Notes under the pieces: model-generated
Told to the model about the DNA's origin: nothing
What the model saw: only the letters and a program-made list of their open reading frames with translations
Database searches by the model: none
NCBI GenBank assembly: GCA_041623895.1
Contig: JBFJVZ010000015.1
Span: 1 to 38,285 of the forward strand
Length of the DNA: 38,285 nucleotides
From: JBFJVZ01 sp041623895
GTDB lineage: Bacteria > Planctomycetota > Planctomycetia > Pirellulales > Pirellulaceae
Direction: 5' to 3'
Shown here: positions 8,882-16,982 of the stretch, in pieces
Layout: each line of letters opens with the position of its first letter
Position numbering within the stretch: the stretch's first letter is position 1
Program-made: the position numbers and the translations under genes

Positions 8882-8932
8882 GTAGGCCAGGACTTGTCCT
8901 GGCGCCTTACTGCCAGGACCAGCCTGGCCTAC
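8882..8932. repeat. GTAGGCCAGG...CCTGGCCTAC hairpin repeat (REP-like)
   Basis: GTAGGCCAGG at 8882-8891 pairs with CCTGGCCTAC at 8923-8932. An inner pair, GTCCTGGC (8896-8903) and GCCAGGAC (8912-8919), extends the hairpin. It lies between the exporter ATPase and the second permease. A GTAG foot and nested arms fit a REP-like dispersed element; it may also affect mRNA stability of the distal gene. Confidence 0.75.
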
Positions 8933-8987
8933 CGATCATCCCACATCAATGCTCTAGACGGCATATCAGTCGGAAATCGAAAACCTG

Positions 8988-10130
8988 ATGATCAAGTTTC
9001 TTCCCTATGTATTCAAAACGCTGTGGCGACACCGGTCGCGCACGATCATCACGGTCAGCGGGTCGGCGGTCGCTCTGTTCGTCTTCTGCTTCATTGGAGC
9101 GGTAGAGGAGGGAATGCACGATTTGCAACGCCGTCAAGCAGCGAAAGGTTCATTGATTACCTTTCAAGCCAACAAGTTCTGTCCGGCCACAAGCCACCTG
9201 CCGCAAGATTACGATCAACAAATCATGTCGCTGGACGGTGTCAGAAACGTGGTTCCCATCCAGGTGTTCACGAACAACTGCCGCGCAAGTCTGGATGTGA
9301 TCGTTTTCTACGGCGTTCCACCGGGCAAGTTACGCCAGGCTCGCGACTTTCAACTCACCTCGGGCACTTGGGCCGAGTTCGAGCAGCATCAGGATGCCGC
9401 CATGGTTGGCCGCGCGGTGGCTAACCGCCGGCGGCTGAATGTCGGTGATAAGTTTTCGATTGGCGAGTTAAGTGTCAACGTTGCCGGTATCTTCACGAGC
9501 GACGATCCGGCAGAAGAAAACTACATCTATTCGCATCTCGAGTTTCTGCAGCGAAGCCGCGGCATGAATCGCGTGGGAACAGTAACGCAACTGGAAGTCC
9601 TGTTGCACGAGGGCGTTGATCAAGTCGCCAAATGCCAGCAGATAGACACGCTGTTTCGTGGCGGTCCTGTGGAAACGGACACGCGGCCCAAAGGCGTCTT
9701 TCAAGCCAATAGCCTGGGAGACCTGGTCCAGTTGATCGGAATGGCCCGTTATCTGGGCTATGCCTGCGTCGGGCTTGTGTTGGCGCTTGTCGCCACCACC
9801 ACGGTGATGTCAGTTCAAGACCGCATTAAAGAACACGCGGTGCTGCAAACCATCGGCTTTTCTGGCCCTCGAGTCTTTACGCTTGTGATGGCTGAAAGCA
9901 TTTTGCTTGGCGTGGCAGGAGGCATTTTGGGAGTTGGTTCAGCCATGTTGATGCTCAAACTCAGCAGCTTATCCGTTGGTGCCGAAGCCGTTACGGTTGC
10001 CTTCACGCCCTCCATTCGGCTGGCCCTGATGGGCATGGGAGTGTCGGCAATCGCCGCTACGATCGCCGGAGTCGCTCCCGCATTCCACGCCGCCAAAACG
10101 GACATCGTGCCGGCGCTGCGTCAAACTTAA
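8988..10130 (+). CDS. MacB/FtsX/DevC-type ABC exporter permease 2
   Basis: Protein of 380 residues with the same plan as permease 1. It starts PYVFKTLWRHRSRTIITVSGSAVALFVF (first helix), then has a periplasmic domain that includes FYGVPPGKLRQARDF and three C-terminal helices with MSVQDRIKEHAVLQTIGFSG before helix three. The C-terminus, IVPALRQT, matches the family's usual end. ATG 8988 is used. The REP-like hairpin in the 124-bp gap before it may weaken co-transcription, but the ATPase upstream would otherwise lack a second permease. Likely partner of the gene at 4759 in a heterodimeric exporter. Confidence 0.85.
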   Translation: MIKFLPYVFKTLWRHRSRTIITVSGSAVALFVFCFIGAVEEGMHDLQRRQAAKGSLITFQANKFCPATSHLPQDYDQQIMSLDGVRNVVPIQVFTNNCRASLDVIVFYGVPPGKLRQARDFQLTSGTWAEFEQHQDAAMVGRAVANRRRLNVGDKFSIGELSVNVAGIFTSDDPAEENYIYSHLEFLQRSRGMNRVGTVTQLEVLLHEGVDQVAKCQQIDTLFRGGPVETDTRPKGVFQANSLGDLVQLIGMARYLGYACVGLVLALVATTTVMSVQDRIKEHAVLQTIGFSGPRVFTLVMAESILLGVAGGILGVGSAMLMLKLSSLSVGAEAVTVAFTPSIRLALMGMGVSAIAATIAGVAPAFHAAKTDIVPALRQT

Positions 10131-10146
10131 CGTCTGCAGTATCGGC

Positions 10147-10316
10147 GTAGCGGAACTCGCCGAGAGTTTCGATTGTCCCTAGTAGTCTGTCAAGTTTTGA
10201 CTTTAGGGTAGCCGGATTCGCCAGAATTCGGTTCGTTCCAAGATACCCCGAAGTCTGGCGACATCGGCTACGAACACCACCGAAAGTGTTCGCGATGTCT
10301 TGGCGACTTCCACTAC
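10147..10316. repeat. Outer GTAG hairpin arms enclosing copy 2 of the 96-bp repeat
   Basis: GTAGCGGAACTCGCCGAGA at 10147-10165 is nearly complementary to the segment at 10298-10316 that ends in CTAC (about 16 of 19 positions). Between these arms lies the 96-bp repeat copy 2. The simplest reading is a second REP-like hairpin into whose loop the 96-bp element was inserted. This repeat cluster fills about half of the 327-bp gap between the exporter operon and the AAA ATPase gene; nothing else is evident in that gap. Confidence 0.6.
10186..10281 (+). repeat. 96-bp dispersed hairpin repeat, copy 2
   Basis: The 64-bp core at 10208-10271 is an exact reverse complement of 52-115, and the flanks match with a few substitutions. 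With copy 1 it frames about 10 kb that includes the methyltransferase, PQQ lipoprotein and export operon. The pair could be independent insertions of a dispersed element or the ends of a mobilisable unit. Confidence 0.85.
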
Positions 10317-10457
10317 CGCTTAGATTCCCATCTTTGACCTGGACTTTGGTTCCGGCGCCCCATTTGCAGACGTATCTGGCCTATATTGAGTAGCCGGAAT
10401 CGTGCCGGGTGTGGTGTTGGTGATCTTGTTGCGACGCGAACGACAAAACGACGGAAG

Positions 10458-12260
10458 ATGGACACGCTTGACGAGCGTTGCATGAACGAGCCTGCTTATC
10501 CTTTTTTTCGCCGTCTGGCCCGGATTTTCAATTCGGGTCAGTCCCGCTGCGTAATCCTTCACGGCAATATTTACGATCTTTTCTGGGATGGGAAAGACTA
10601 CGTTCCCCTGATTCACTTTGTCCAGGAAAAGACGCAGGTCGCTGGTCTGATCCGGCTGGTGTATGAGCTGAACGGGCCGATTCGAGTTGATGCAGCCGAC
10701 TATGATCGGCTCCGCGATGCTTGGGTCAGCTGGAAGACCGGGATGGACGCCGAATCACTGAACTTGCAAGATCTGAAGCGACGTGAAAACGTCCTCAAAC
10801 AACGCCGCGACGAATACGACTCGCTGATACGTGGTTCCATTGGCAACGCAACTCAGGCGCTGGAATTCCTTCGTCAGTTGACGATTTGCTCGCGAACGAC
10901 GTTACGCGAAAATTTGATGATCATCATCGAAGCGGCGGACATGATGTTGCCCGCCGGCCGCGGGGATGTCGCCGGCCTGAATGATGCCCAGCTGCGACGG
11001 ATCAGCATTGTCAGCGACTGGTTTGGAGACCCGCAATTCATCACGGGAGGCGATTCGGTTTGCTTGATCGCCGAATCACGAAGTCAGATTCATCCGCGGA
11101 TCGCCAGGCTTCCGCAACTGCTGGCGGTCGAAGTCCCGTCGCCGGCGACCGATCAGCGCTTGCATTACATCGAACACTTTCAAAACTCGTCGGGCAGCGC
11201 GGCAGAATTGTGGACGACTGCGCGTGGGCTGGCGGAGTTTAGCGCGGGCCTTTCGATCCACGCCTTGCGGCAGCTGTTGGTGCAGGCCGCGTACAACAAT
11301 CAGCCAATGAAGCCCACCGATGTGATTGCGATGGTTCAGCATTACATTCAAGGCCAGCTTGGCGAGGATGTGGTGGAGTTCAAAAAACCAAAACATAATC
11401 TGGACGATGTCATTGGCTTTACGCAGCTGAAAGAATTCCTGCGCAACAAGATGATTCCACGGCTGAAGACCAAAGGCGAAGCCGCTTTGCCGGGTGCCGC
11501 GGTGGCCGGTCCGATCGGCGGTGGCAAGACGTTTATCTTTGAGGCCTTGGCCGTAGAATTGGACATGCCTGTCTTGGTTCTTAAGAGCATCCGCAGCCAG
11601 TGGTTTGGCCAGACGGATGTCATCTTCGAACGGCTCCGGCGGGTCTTGGAGGCTTTGGAAAAGGTGGTGATTTTTGTTGACGAAGCCGACACTCAGTTCG
11701 GTTCGGTCGGTGCGGGGGCTCATGAAACCGAGCGTCGTTTGACGGGCAAGATCCAGGCGATGATGAGTGATTCTCGCTTGCGGGGTCAGGTGATCTGGTT
11801 GTTGATGACCGCGCGAATCCACCTGCTTTCGCCGGACATCCGACGCCCAGGTCGAGTTGGTGATTTGATTATTCCGATTCTAGATCCGCGCGGCGAAGAC
11901 CGCCGCGCATTCATCGACTGGGTGTTGGACGCCGCTCCGTTGGGCGACGACCCAGAGACGCGTCAAAAACTGGTAGACTTATTGGATGATCAGGTGCTTG
12001 CCAAAGATTACTCCGCGGCCGCGTTTGCATCACTTCGCAGCCAGATCAAGGCCGAGTCACCTAAGGACGAAGACGAACTGATTGCGTTGATCCGCGATCA
12101 TTTACCACCGGCTATCGAACAAACGCGAAGGTACCAATCGCTGCAAGCCTTGGTGAATTGTACTCGCCGCAGCCTGCTTCCGAATCCGAACATCAGCGAC
12201 GATGATCGAGCCCGCTGGGAACACGAAATCAGACAACTCGAACGAGAGGGGATTCATTGA
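10458..12260 (+). CDS. Tandem AAA+ ATPase (degenerate first domain, active second domain)
   Basis: Protein of about 600 residues. The first half keeps an AAA-like outline (VILHGNIYDLFW, then LREFLMIIIEAADMMLP-like strand order and VCLIAESRSQIHPRIARL) but lacks a good Walker A. The second half is a canonical FtsH/Cdc48-type AAA module: Walker A GPIGGGKT at residues 351-358, Walker B VVIFVDEAD with D408 and E409, and LLMTARIHLLSPDIRRPGR near sensor 1 and the arginine finger. The sensor-1 asparagine seems replaced by alanine. The start is ATG 10458; ATG 10482 is equally possible because RBS evidence is weak. Its TGA overlaps the next ATG by one base. It likely remodels or disassembles a partner complex, perhaps PspA or the vWA protein encoded downstream. 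Confidence 0.8.
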   Translation: MDTLDERCMNEPAYPFFRRLARIFNSGQSRCVILHGNIYDLFWDGKDYVPLIHFVQEKTQVAGLIRLVYELNGPIRVDAADYDRLRDAWVSWKTGMDAESLNLQDLKRRENVLKQRRDEYDSLIRGSIGNATQALEFLRQLTICSRTTLRENLMIIIEAADMMLPAGRGDVAGLNDAQLRRISIVSDWFGDPQFITGGDSVCLIAESRSQIHPRIARLPQLLAVEVPSPATDQRLHYIEHFQNSSGSAAELWTTARGLAEFSAGLSIHALRQLLVQAAYNNQPMKPTDVIAMVQHYIQGQLGEDVVEFKKPKHNLDDVIGFTQLKEFLRNKMIPRLKTKGEAALPGAAVAGPIGGGKTFIFEALAVELDMPVLVLKSIRSQWFGQTDVIFERLRRVLEALEKVVIFVDEADTQFGSVGAGAHETERRLTGKIQAMMSDSRLRGQVIWLLMTARIHLLSPDIRRPGRVGDLIIPILDPRGEDRRAFIDWVLDAAPLGDDPETRQKLVDLLDDQVLAKDYSAAAFASLRSQIKAESPKDEDELIALIRDHLPPAIEQTRRYQSLQALVNCTRRSLLPNPNISDDDRARWEHEIRQLEREGIH

Positions 12261-14122
12261 TGAATGTTGCTTGTAGCCGTACTTTTGGCCCGTGGACAAA
12301 CGTTGCCTTGGGGCTCATCCTGGTCGCGACCGCCGCGGTCTGTTCAACACCCGCAACGGGCCAGGAAAAGTTCTCGCAGTTGGTCGGTCCGGTTGCGGTC
12401 AAAGCGGTTCAGAAGTCAGACGTGCTGGAAGTCCCCTTCATCACCTGGGGCGGCGATGTCGCCACGTTCCACGCCAATGGCGGCTTGACGACGAAGCCAA
12501 ACACCATCTATGCAGGTCACGGTCTGAATCTGAAGCTCACGCCTGGTGACGACTTCATTGGCCAGGTCAAGAATTATCTGAGCGGCAAGACGCCATTTCT
12601 GCGCGGAACATTTCGAATGCTGGGTCAAGCCAGCGAAGTTTTGGGCAAGGACCCGCGGACCAAACCCGTGGTCGTGCTGCAATTGTCTTGGAGTGCCGGT
12701 GACCACATCGTTGGCCGTCAGGAAATTAAATCGCTGAACGATTTGAAAGGAAAACGCATCGCCTGCCAGCAGGGCGGCCCGCATGTTGGCTTGCTGTACG
12801 ACTCGTTGGCCACCGCGCAACTGTCCAACGATGACGTGACCATTGTTTGGACCAAGGACTTGACGGGCCCCGAGGGTGCTGCGGAACTGTTTCGCAAGGA
12901 TCCCAAGGTCGATGCCTGTTGTGTGATCACACCTGACATGATCGGATTGACCGGCGGCTTTGATTCGGTGGGCTCCGGTGCCGAGGGCACCGTCAAGGGA
13001 GCTCGCATTGTTAATAGCACGCAACAAATGAGCCGCAGCATCGCCGACGTTTATGCAGTCCGCAAAGATTGGTTTGATGCCAACACGGAGACGGTGCAGA
13101 AGTTTGTCGCCGGATACCTGAAGGCGAGCGAAGATGTCGTCGCGATGCGCAAGGAATTCGAGTCAACTCAGCGGATGTCGTCTGAGTACCGCAGCTTGTT
13201 GACACAATCGCAGCAGATTTTCGGCGCTGATGTAATTCCCAGCATTGAAGTCGATGGGCACGGCCTGCTATTGGATTGCTCTTTCGTCGGGCTGCCGGGG
13301 CAGATTTCCTTCTTCAATGACCCGGGAAATTTGAATGGCTTTGATCCCAAGCTCAGCAAAGCGTTGGATTTGGCAACCAGTTGGGGCTACGCGGATCGCC
13401 GATTTGGATTTGAGCCGGCGGGCTTTGATTACCGCAAGCTTGCCGGGTTGGCCAAAGTCGAATATGTCGAACCGACACGTGAAGGCGGGCGGATTACCGA
13501 CGCGGAATCGATGGATCAGTTCTTTGGCCAAAACCTGGATGCCAACACGATCGTTTCTTTTACGATCAATTTTCAACCGAATCAAAACGACTTTCCCGCC
13601 GACCGTTATGGCGCCGATTTCAATCGTGCTCTCGAAGCCGCTTCCACATTTGGTAACGCGCGGCTGGTGATTCGCGGTCACAGCGATCCAACGAAAACGC
13701 TGGTTGACATGCTGCGGGCGGGCATTAGTAAAGGGTTGATCAGACAGCAAGGCAGCAAAGGCAACTACCAGTACTTCCTGGAGGGCAAGGAGCTTGATTT
13801 GCAGCAGATTGACAAGCTGCAGGAATTGATCGAGCAGGGAGTTTTCGCCGGCGGCAATCCCGATCCAAAGGTGACGATGCAGGCCGCATTGAATCTTTCC
13901 AAAAAACGTGCCGAAGCGGTCAGTCAGGCGCTGATGCAATTCGGAAGTGCTCAGGGCGTCACGGTCGATCAAACGCAAATCACGCCAATCGGTGCCGGGA
14001 TTTCGGATCCGGTGATTGCCAAACCCAGAAGCCTGGAGGAAGCAAAGAAGAACATGCGCGTCGAGTTTCGGATCGTGAAAGTGGAAGCCGAGGCGATCAA
14101 GGCAACGGACTTCGATTTTTGA
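12260..14122 (+). CDS. Solute-binding protein fused to an OmpA-like domain (1)
   Basis: Protein of 620 residues. A signal peptide (VALGLILVATAAVCSTPATG) is followed by a TauA/SsuA/NrtA-like periplasmic binding fold (about residues 50-330) with the family segment LKGKRIACQQGGPHVGLLYDSL. The C-terminal part (about 430-615) is OmpA/MotB-like: ISFTINFQPNQNDFP-like strand, LVIRGHSDPT, LSKKRAEAVSQALMQFG and MRVEFRI. About 60 residues are inserted between GHSDPT and LSKKRAE. The OmpA domain should bind peptidoglycan in the periplasm, so this would be a binding protein fixed to the wall. ATG 12260 has GAGAGGGG upstream and overlaps the preceding stop by one base. Ligand unknown. Confidence 0.82.
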   Translation: MNVACSRTFGPWTNVALGLILVATAAVCSTPATGQEKFSQLVGPVAVKAVQKSDVLEVPFITWGGDVATFHANGGLTTKPNTIYAGHGLNLKLTPGDDFIGQVKNYLSGKTPFLRGTFRMLGQASEVLGKDPRTKPVVVLQLSWSAGDHIVGRQEIKSLNDLKGKRIACQQGGPHVGLLYDSLATAQLSNDDVTIVWTKDLTGPEGAAELFRKDPKVDACCVITPDMIGLTGGFDSVGSGAEGTVKGARIVNSTQQMSRSIADVYAVRKDWFDANTETVQKFVAGYLKASEDVVAMRKEFESTQRMSSEYRSLLTQSQQIFGADVIPSIEVDGHGLLLDCSFVGLPGQISFFNDPGNLNGFDPKLSKALDLATSWGYADRRFGFEPAGFDYRKLAGLAKVEYVEPTREGGRITDAESMDQFFGQNLDANTIVSFTINFQPNQNDFPADRYGADFNRALEAASTFGNARLVIRGHSDPTKTLVDMLRAGISKGLIRQQGSKGNYQYFLEGKELDLQQIDKLQELIEQGVFAGGNPDPKVTMQAALNLSKKRAEAVSQALMQFGSAQGVTVDQTQITPIGAGISDPVIAKPRSLEEAKKNMRVEFRIVKVEAEAIKATDFDF

Positions 14123-14226
14123 TTCTGGTCAGAGAATTTCGGAACAACGGTCGAAGATTACTGGTCGCCGGTTAATACGGAGACAGCGGCATTGTTCTCT
14201 TTGACCGATCAAGTTACCGCAAGAAA

Positions 14227-15321
14227 ATGAATAGCCCCGTGAGAAAATTTAATTCCAAGCTGCGACGCCGCGAACCCATTGGTGGTGTTCACTTGTCTGT
14301 CCCAAGCCGAAAAGCCGGAGCGGGAAAGTGGAGCAACAGTGCGGATGATCTTCCCCTGGTTGCCGCCGCGAGATGCCTGACGCCGTTGGCGATCCTGATC
14401 ACGTTGCTGATTGGTGCCGCCTCGCCGAAACGAATTTCTGCAGCCGACCAATACGTGGTTGTGGTCCTGGATGACAGCGGCAGCATGGGCAGTACCATGC
14501 GCAATCGACGAAGCGGTAAGATGCAGGCTGCAAAGCAGGCGCTGCAAACCGTGCTTGCCGATGTTCCCGATGAAGCCGAAGTGGGAGTACTGGCGCTGAA
14601 TTCGATGGTAAACGGCAGTAAATGGGTCGCGCCCCTGGGCCCGGTCGACAGGACGATTATCCAGCGGCAGATCGCGGGCATCAGGGCCGACGGCAACACA
14701 CCGCTTGGCGCAGCGATGAAGGCCGCCACCGACGCGCTGTTGGAAAAACGCGCCCAGAACGTTTACGGCATCTATCGTTTGCTGATTGTGACCGACGGTG
14801 AAGCAACCGATCAGAACCTGGTGGAAAAATACTTGCCCGATATCAGAGCTCGCGGCGTGGTCACGGACGTGATTGGCGTCGATATGAAAAGCGATCACAG
14901 TCTTGCCACCCAAGTCAATACTTACCGCCGCGCTGACGATCCTGAATCATTAAGACAAGCGATTGCACAAGTGTTTGCTGAAACCAGTGACGAGGATACC
15001 GATGCGGGGGCGTCCGATTACGATTTGCTTGTTGGGTTGGATGATGACGTCGCTTCAGCCGCGGTAACCAGTCTTGCCAAGATCAGCAATCAGCCGATTG
15101 GTGAAGCCAATCAGCAGCGATCTGCGACCAGCCGGCCGCCGCCGACTACATCCCCAGCACCGCCAACGATCCCGCGCAGGGCGCCAACACCGCAAAGACC
15201 TGCCGAGCGTGACGGGGGCTCGGGATTGGGAGCGGTTTGCACCGGTTTGTTCATCATGTTCCTTTTGATGGTCGCCTTTATGGTGGTGGCATCAAAATTA
15301 GGCCGGTCGCGCAAAAATTGA
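14227..15321 (+). CDS. Membrane-anchored vWA-domain protein
   Basis: Protein of 364 residues. A hydrophobic segment at about residues 50-65 (LTPLAILITLLIGAA) is a signal anchor or late signal peptide. A von Willebrand A domain follows with MIDAS residues D82, S84 and S86 in LDDSGSM, the threonine in GNTPLG and aspartate in VTDGEATD, so metal binding looks intact. A proline/threonine-rich linker (about 300-335) leads to a C-terminal membrane helix (FIMFLLMVAFMVVASKL). The vWA domain would therefore face the periplasm. vWA proteins often pair with AAA ATPases; here the ATPase is two genes upstream, on the other side of the membrane, so any link would be through membrane partners. Confidence 0.8.
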   Translation: MNSPVRKFNSKLRRREPIGGVHLSVPSRKAGAGKWSNSADDLPLVAAARCLTPLAILITLLIGAASPKRISAADQYVVVVLDDSGSMGSTMRNRRSGKMQAAKQALQTVLADVPDEAEVGVLALNSMVNGSKWVAPLGPVDRTIIQRQIAGIRADGNTPLGAAMKAATDALLEKRAQNVYGIYRLLIVTDGEATDQNLVEKYLPDIRARGVVTDVIGVDMKSDHSLATQVNTYRRADDPESLRQAIAQVFAETSDEDTDAGASDYDLLVGLDDDVASAAVTSLAKISNQPIGEANQQRSATSRPPPTTSPAPPTIPRRAPTPQRPAERDGGSGLGAVCTGLFIMFLLMVAFMVVASKLGRSRKN

Positions 15322-15382
15322 CCATAACACTTACGTCCATCGTTCAACTCATCGACAGTTTGATTCGACAGGTTATTGACCA

Positions 15383-16915
15383 GTGAACAAGGGGAAACTT
15401 CTTGCCGTTTGCGTGATCTGGTTGATCATCTTTGGTGTTGGCGCCGCGACCTGGCGGTTGCTGATCACGCCGATGCGACAAGCAGAGCAAGAAGCGGAAG
15501 CGAAGCAGCAACAAAAGACGATCATCGAGGGAAGTTCCAGTGACTCACCCTACGATCACGAGTTGACAATCGCTTTGGATTCGTTTTCCGGGTACGCGGT
15601 TTTGCGAAGTGACTTGTTTCGGCAGCTTCTGCGCCGGGAAAAAATCAAGCTCGTGCTAATCGACGATAAGGCAAACTACCAGAATCGCTTGCAGAGTCTG
15701 GATACGGGCGAAGTCCAGATGGCCGCCTTCACCATCGATGCGCTGATCAAGACTTCTGCGCTCTCAGGAGAACTGCCGCCGGCCACGATTGTGGCATTGA
15801 TCGACGAGACTCGCGGTGCCGATGCAATGGTTGCTTACAAAACGGCTATCAAGAATGTCGACGACCTGAATCATGAGGACACCAGTTTTGTGCTCACTCC
15901 CGATAGCCCCAGTGAAACGCTCGCTCGCGTGGTGATGAGCACCTTCCAGCTGGATCAGATTCCCGCTGATCCTTTCGTGGCGGCGGCGGATGCGGAAGAT
16001 GTTTTCAATCAATGGAAACGGTCCAAGAAAAATTCTCGGCAAGTTTTTGTACTTTGGGAGCCTTATGTTTCCAAAATTCTGGCCAATGATTCGATGCACG
16101 TAGTTATCGATAGCTCTCGGTTTACCGGATACATCGTCGATTGCCTGGTAGCTGAACGCGACTTTCTAGTCAAGAATCCGGACGTCGTCCAACAAGTTGT
16201 GGAATGTTACTTCCGCGCGCTGTACGAGTACCGGGACCCCAAGTCGATGGCTGGGTTGCTGCAATCGGACTCGGAAATTGACGCGGCGGTCAGTGAAAAA
16301 CTAGTCCAAGGAATTGACTGGAAGAATACGCAGGAGAACTTCGCCCATTTTGGGCTCAGAAACGATCCCAGAACACAACATCTGGCGGACATGATTGAAA
16401 ACATCACCAAGGTGTTACTCAGCAGCGGAGCCATCGATGCTGATCCGGCCGCTGGCAGCCCCAATCGACTGTACTACGACAAGCCGTTGCAGGCACTGTT
16501 CGCCTCGGGATTCCACCCGGGTGGTCAGTCCGCTGACGAAGTCGTCGATTATGATGCGCCGCTGCCGGAGTTGAGTGACTCGCAATGGGAATCGCTGGTG
16601 GAAGTTGGTACGATCAGGATGCCGACTCTGGTCTTTCCTCGTGGAACGGATACCGTGACCGAGCGCAGTGAGCGAATCCTGGACGAGTTAGTTGAGCAAC
16701 TCAAAACCTGGCCACAATATTACGTTATCATCCGCGGTAACGCCTCGCTTCGTGGGGATTTGGAGGCCAACAAAAAGCTGGCTGAACGTCGCGCCAAAGC
16801 GACCGAGCAATATCTCATCAGCCACGGCGTCCAGGAGCGTCGGATCCGCGCCCTGGGGTCGGAGCCGAGCGGAACAACCAGTGTCTCCTTGTTGCTTGGC
16901 CAATTACCGTACTAA
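15383..16915 (+). CDS. Solute-binding protein fused to an OmpA-like domain (2)
   Basis: Protein of 510 residues. An N-terminal uncleaved membrane helix (LLAVCVIWLIIFGVGAATWRLL) anchors it. A TauA/NrtA-like binding fold follows (about 60-350) with LTIALDSFSGYAVLRSDL and the VLWEPYVSKIL segment. The C-terminal OmpA-like part is shorter than in the first fusion: YVIIRGNASLRGDLEANKKLAERRAKATEQYLISHG and then RIRALGSEP, but the usual final NRRVE strand is missing. The start is GTG 15383 with ACAGG upstream; no better ATG was seen. Together with the gene at 12260 it gives two wall-directed binding modules in one operon. Confidence 0.78.
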   Translation: MNKGKLLAVCVIWLIIFGVGAATWRLLITPMRQAEQEAEAKQQQKTIIEGSSSDSPYDHELTIALDSFSGYAVLRSDLFRQLLRREKIKLVLIDDKANYQNRLQSLDTGEVQMAAFTIDALIKTSALSGELPPATIVALIDETRGADAMVAYKTAIKNVDDLNHEDTSFVLTPDSPSETLARVVMSTFQLDQIPADPFVAAADAEDVFNQWKRSKKNSRQVFVLWEPYVSKILANDSMHVVIDSSRFTGYIVDCLVAERDFLVKNPDVVQQVVECYFRALYEYRDPKSMAGLLQSDSEIDAAVSEKLVQGIDWKNTQENFAHFGLRNDPRTQHLADMIENITKVLLSSGAIDADPAAGSPNRLYYDKPLQALFASGFHPGGQSADEVVDYDAPLPELSDSQWESLVEVGTIRMPTLVFPRGTDTVTERSERILDELVEQLKTWPQYYVIIRGNASLRGDLEANKKLAERRAKATEQYLISHGVQERRIRALGSEPSGTTSVSLLLGQLPY

Positions 16916-16982
16916 AACCTTCGCTATACTGCCGCCTACACAGGAGACCCCCAGCAGAACGAGCAAACGGGAGAATACAGAG

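Noticed and set aside
10382..10387. TATATT as a -10 box for the AAA operon
   Set aside because: The TTGCAG upstream is too close (about 12 bases) to serve as -35.
11076..11822. Long ORF antisense to the AAA ATPase gene
   Set aside because: No domain signature, and the sense strand has clear Walker motifs in the same region; this is a shadow frame.
13268..13978. Long minus-strand ORF inside the first SBP-OmpA gene
   Set aside because: Arises from codon bias of the sense gene; no domain and no RBS.
15383..16915. MotB-type flagellar stator protein
   Set aside because: An OmpA-like domain with one N-terminal helix is shared with MotB, but the 300-residue solute-binding fold between them and absence of motA or flagellar genes speak against it.
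16692..16982. Upstream extension of the membrane coiled-coil gene
   Set aside because: It overlaps the end of the SBP-OmpA gene in another frame; the TTG with RBS at 16983 is preferred.
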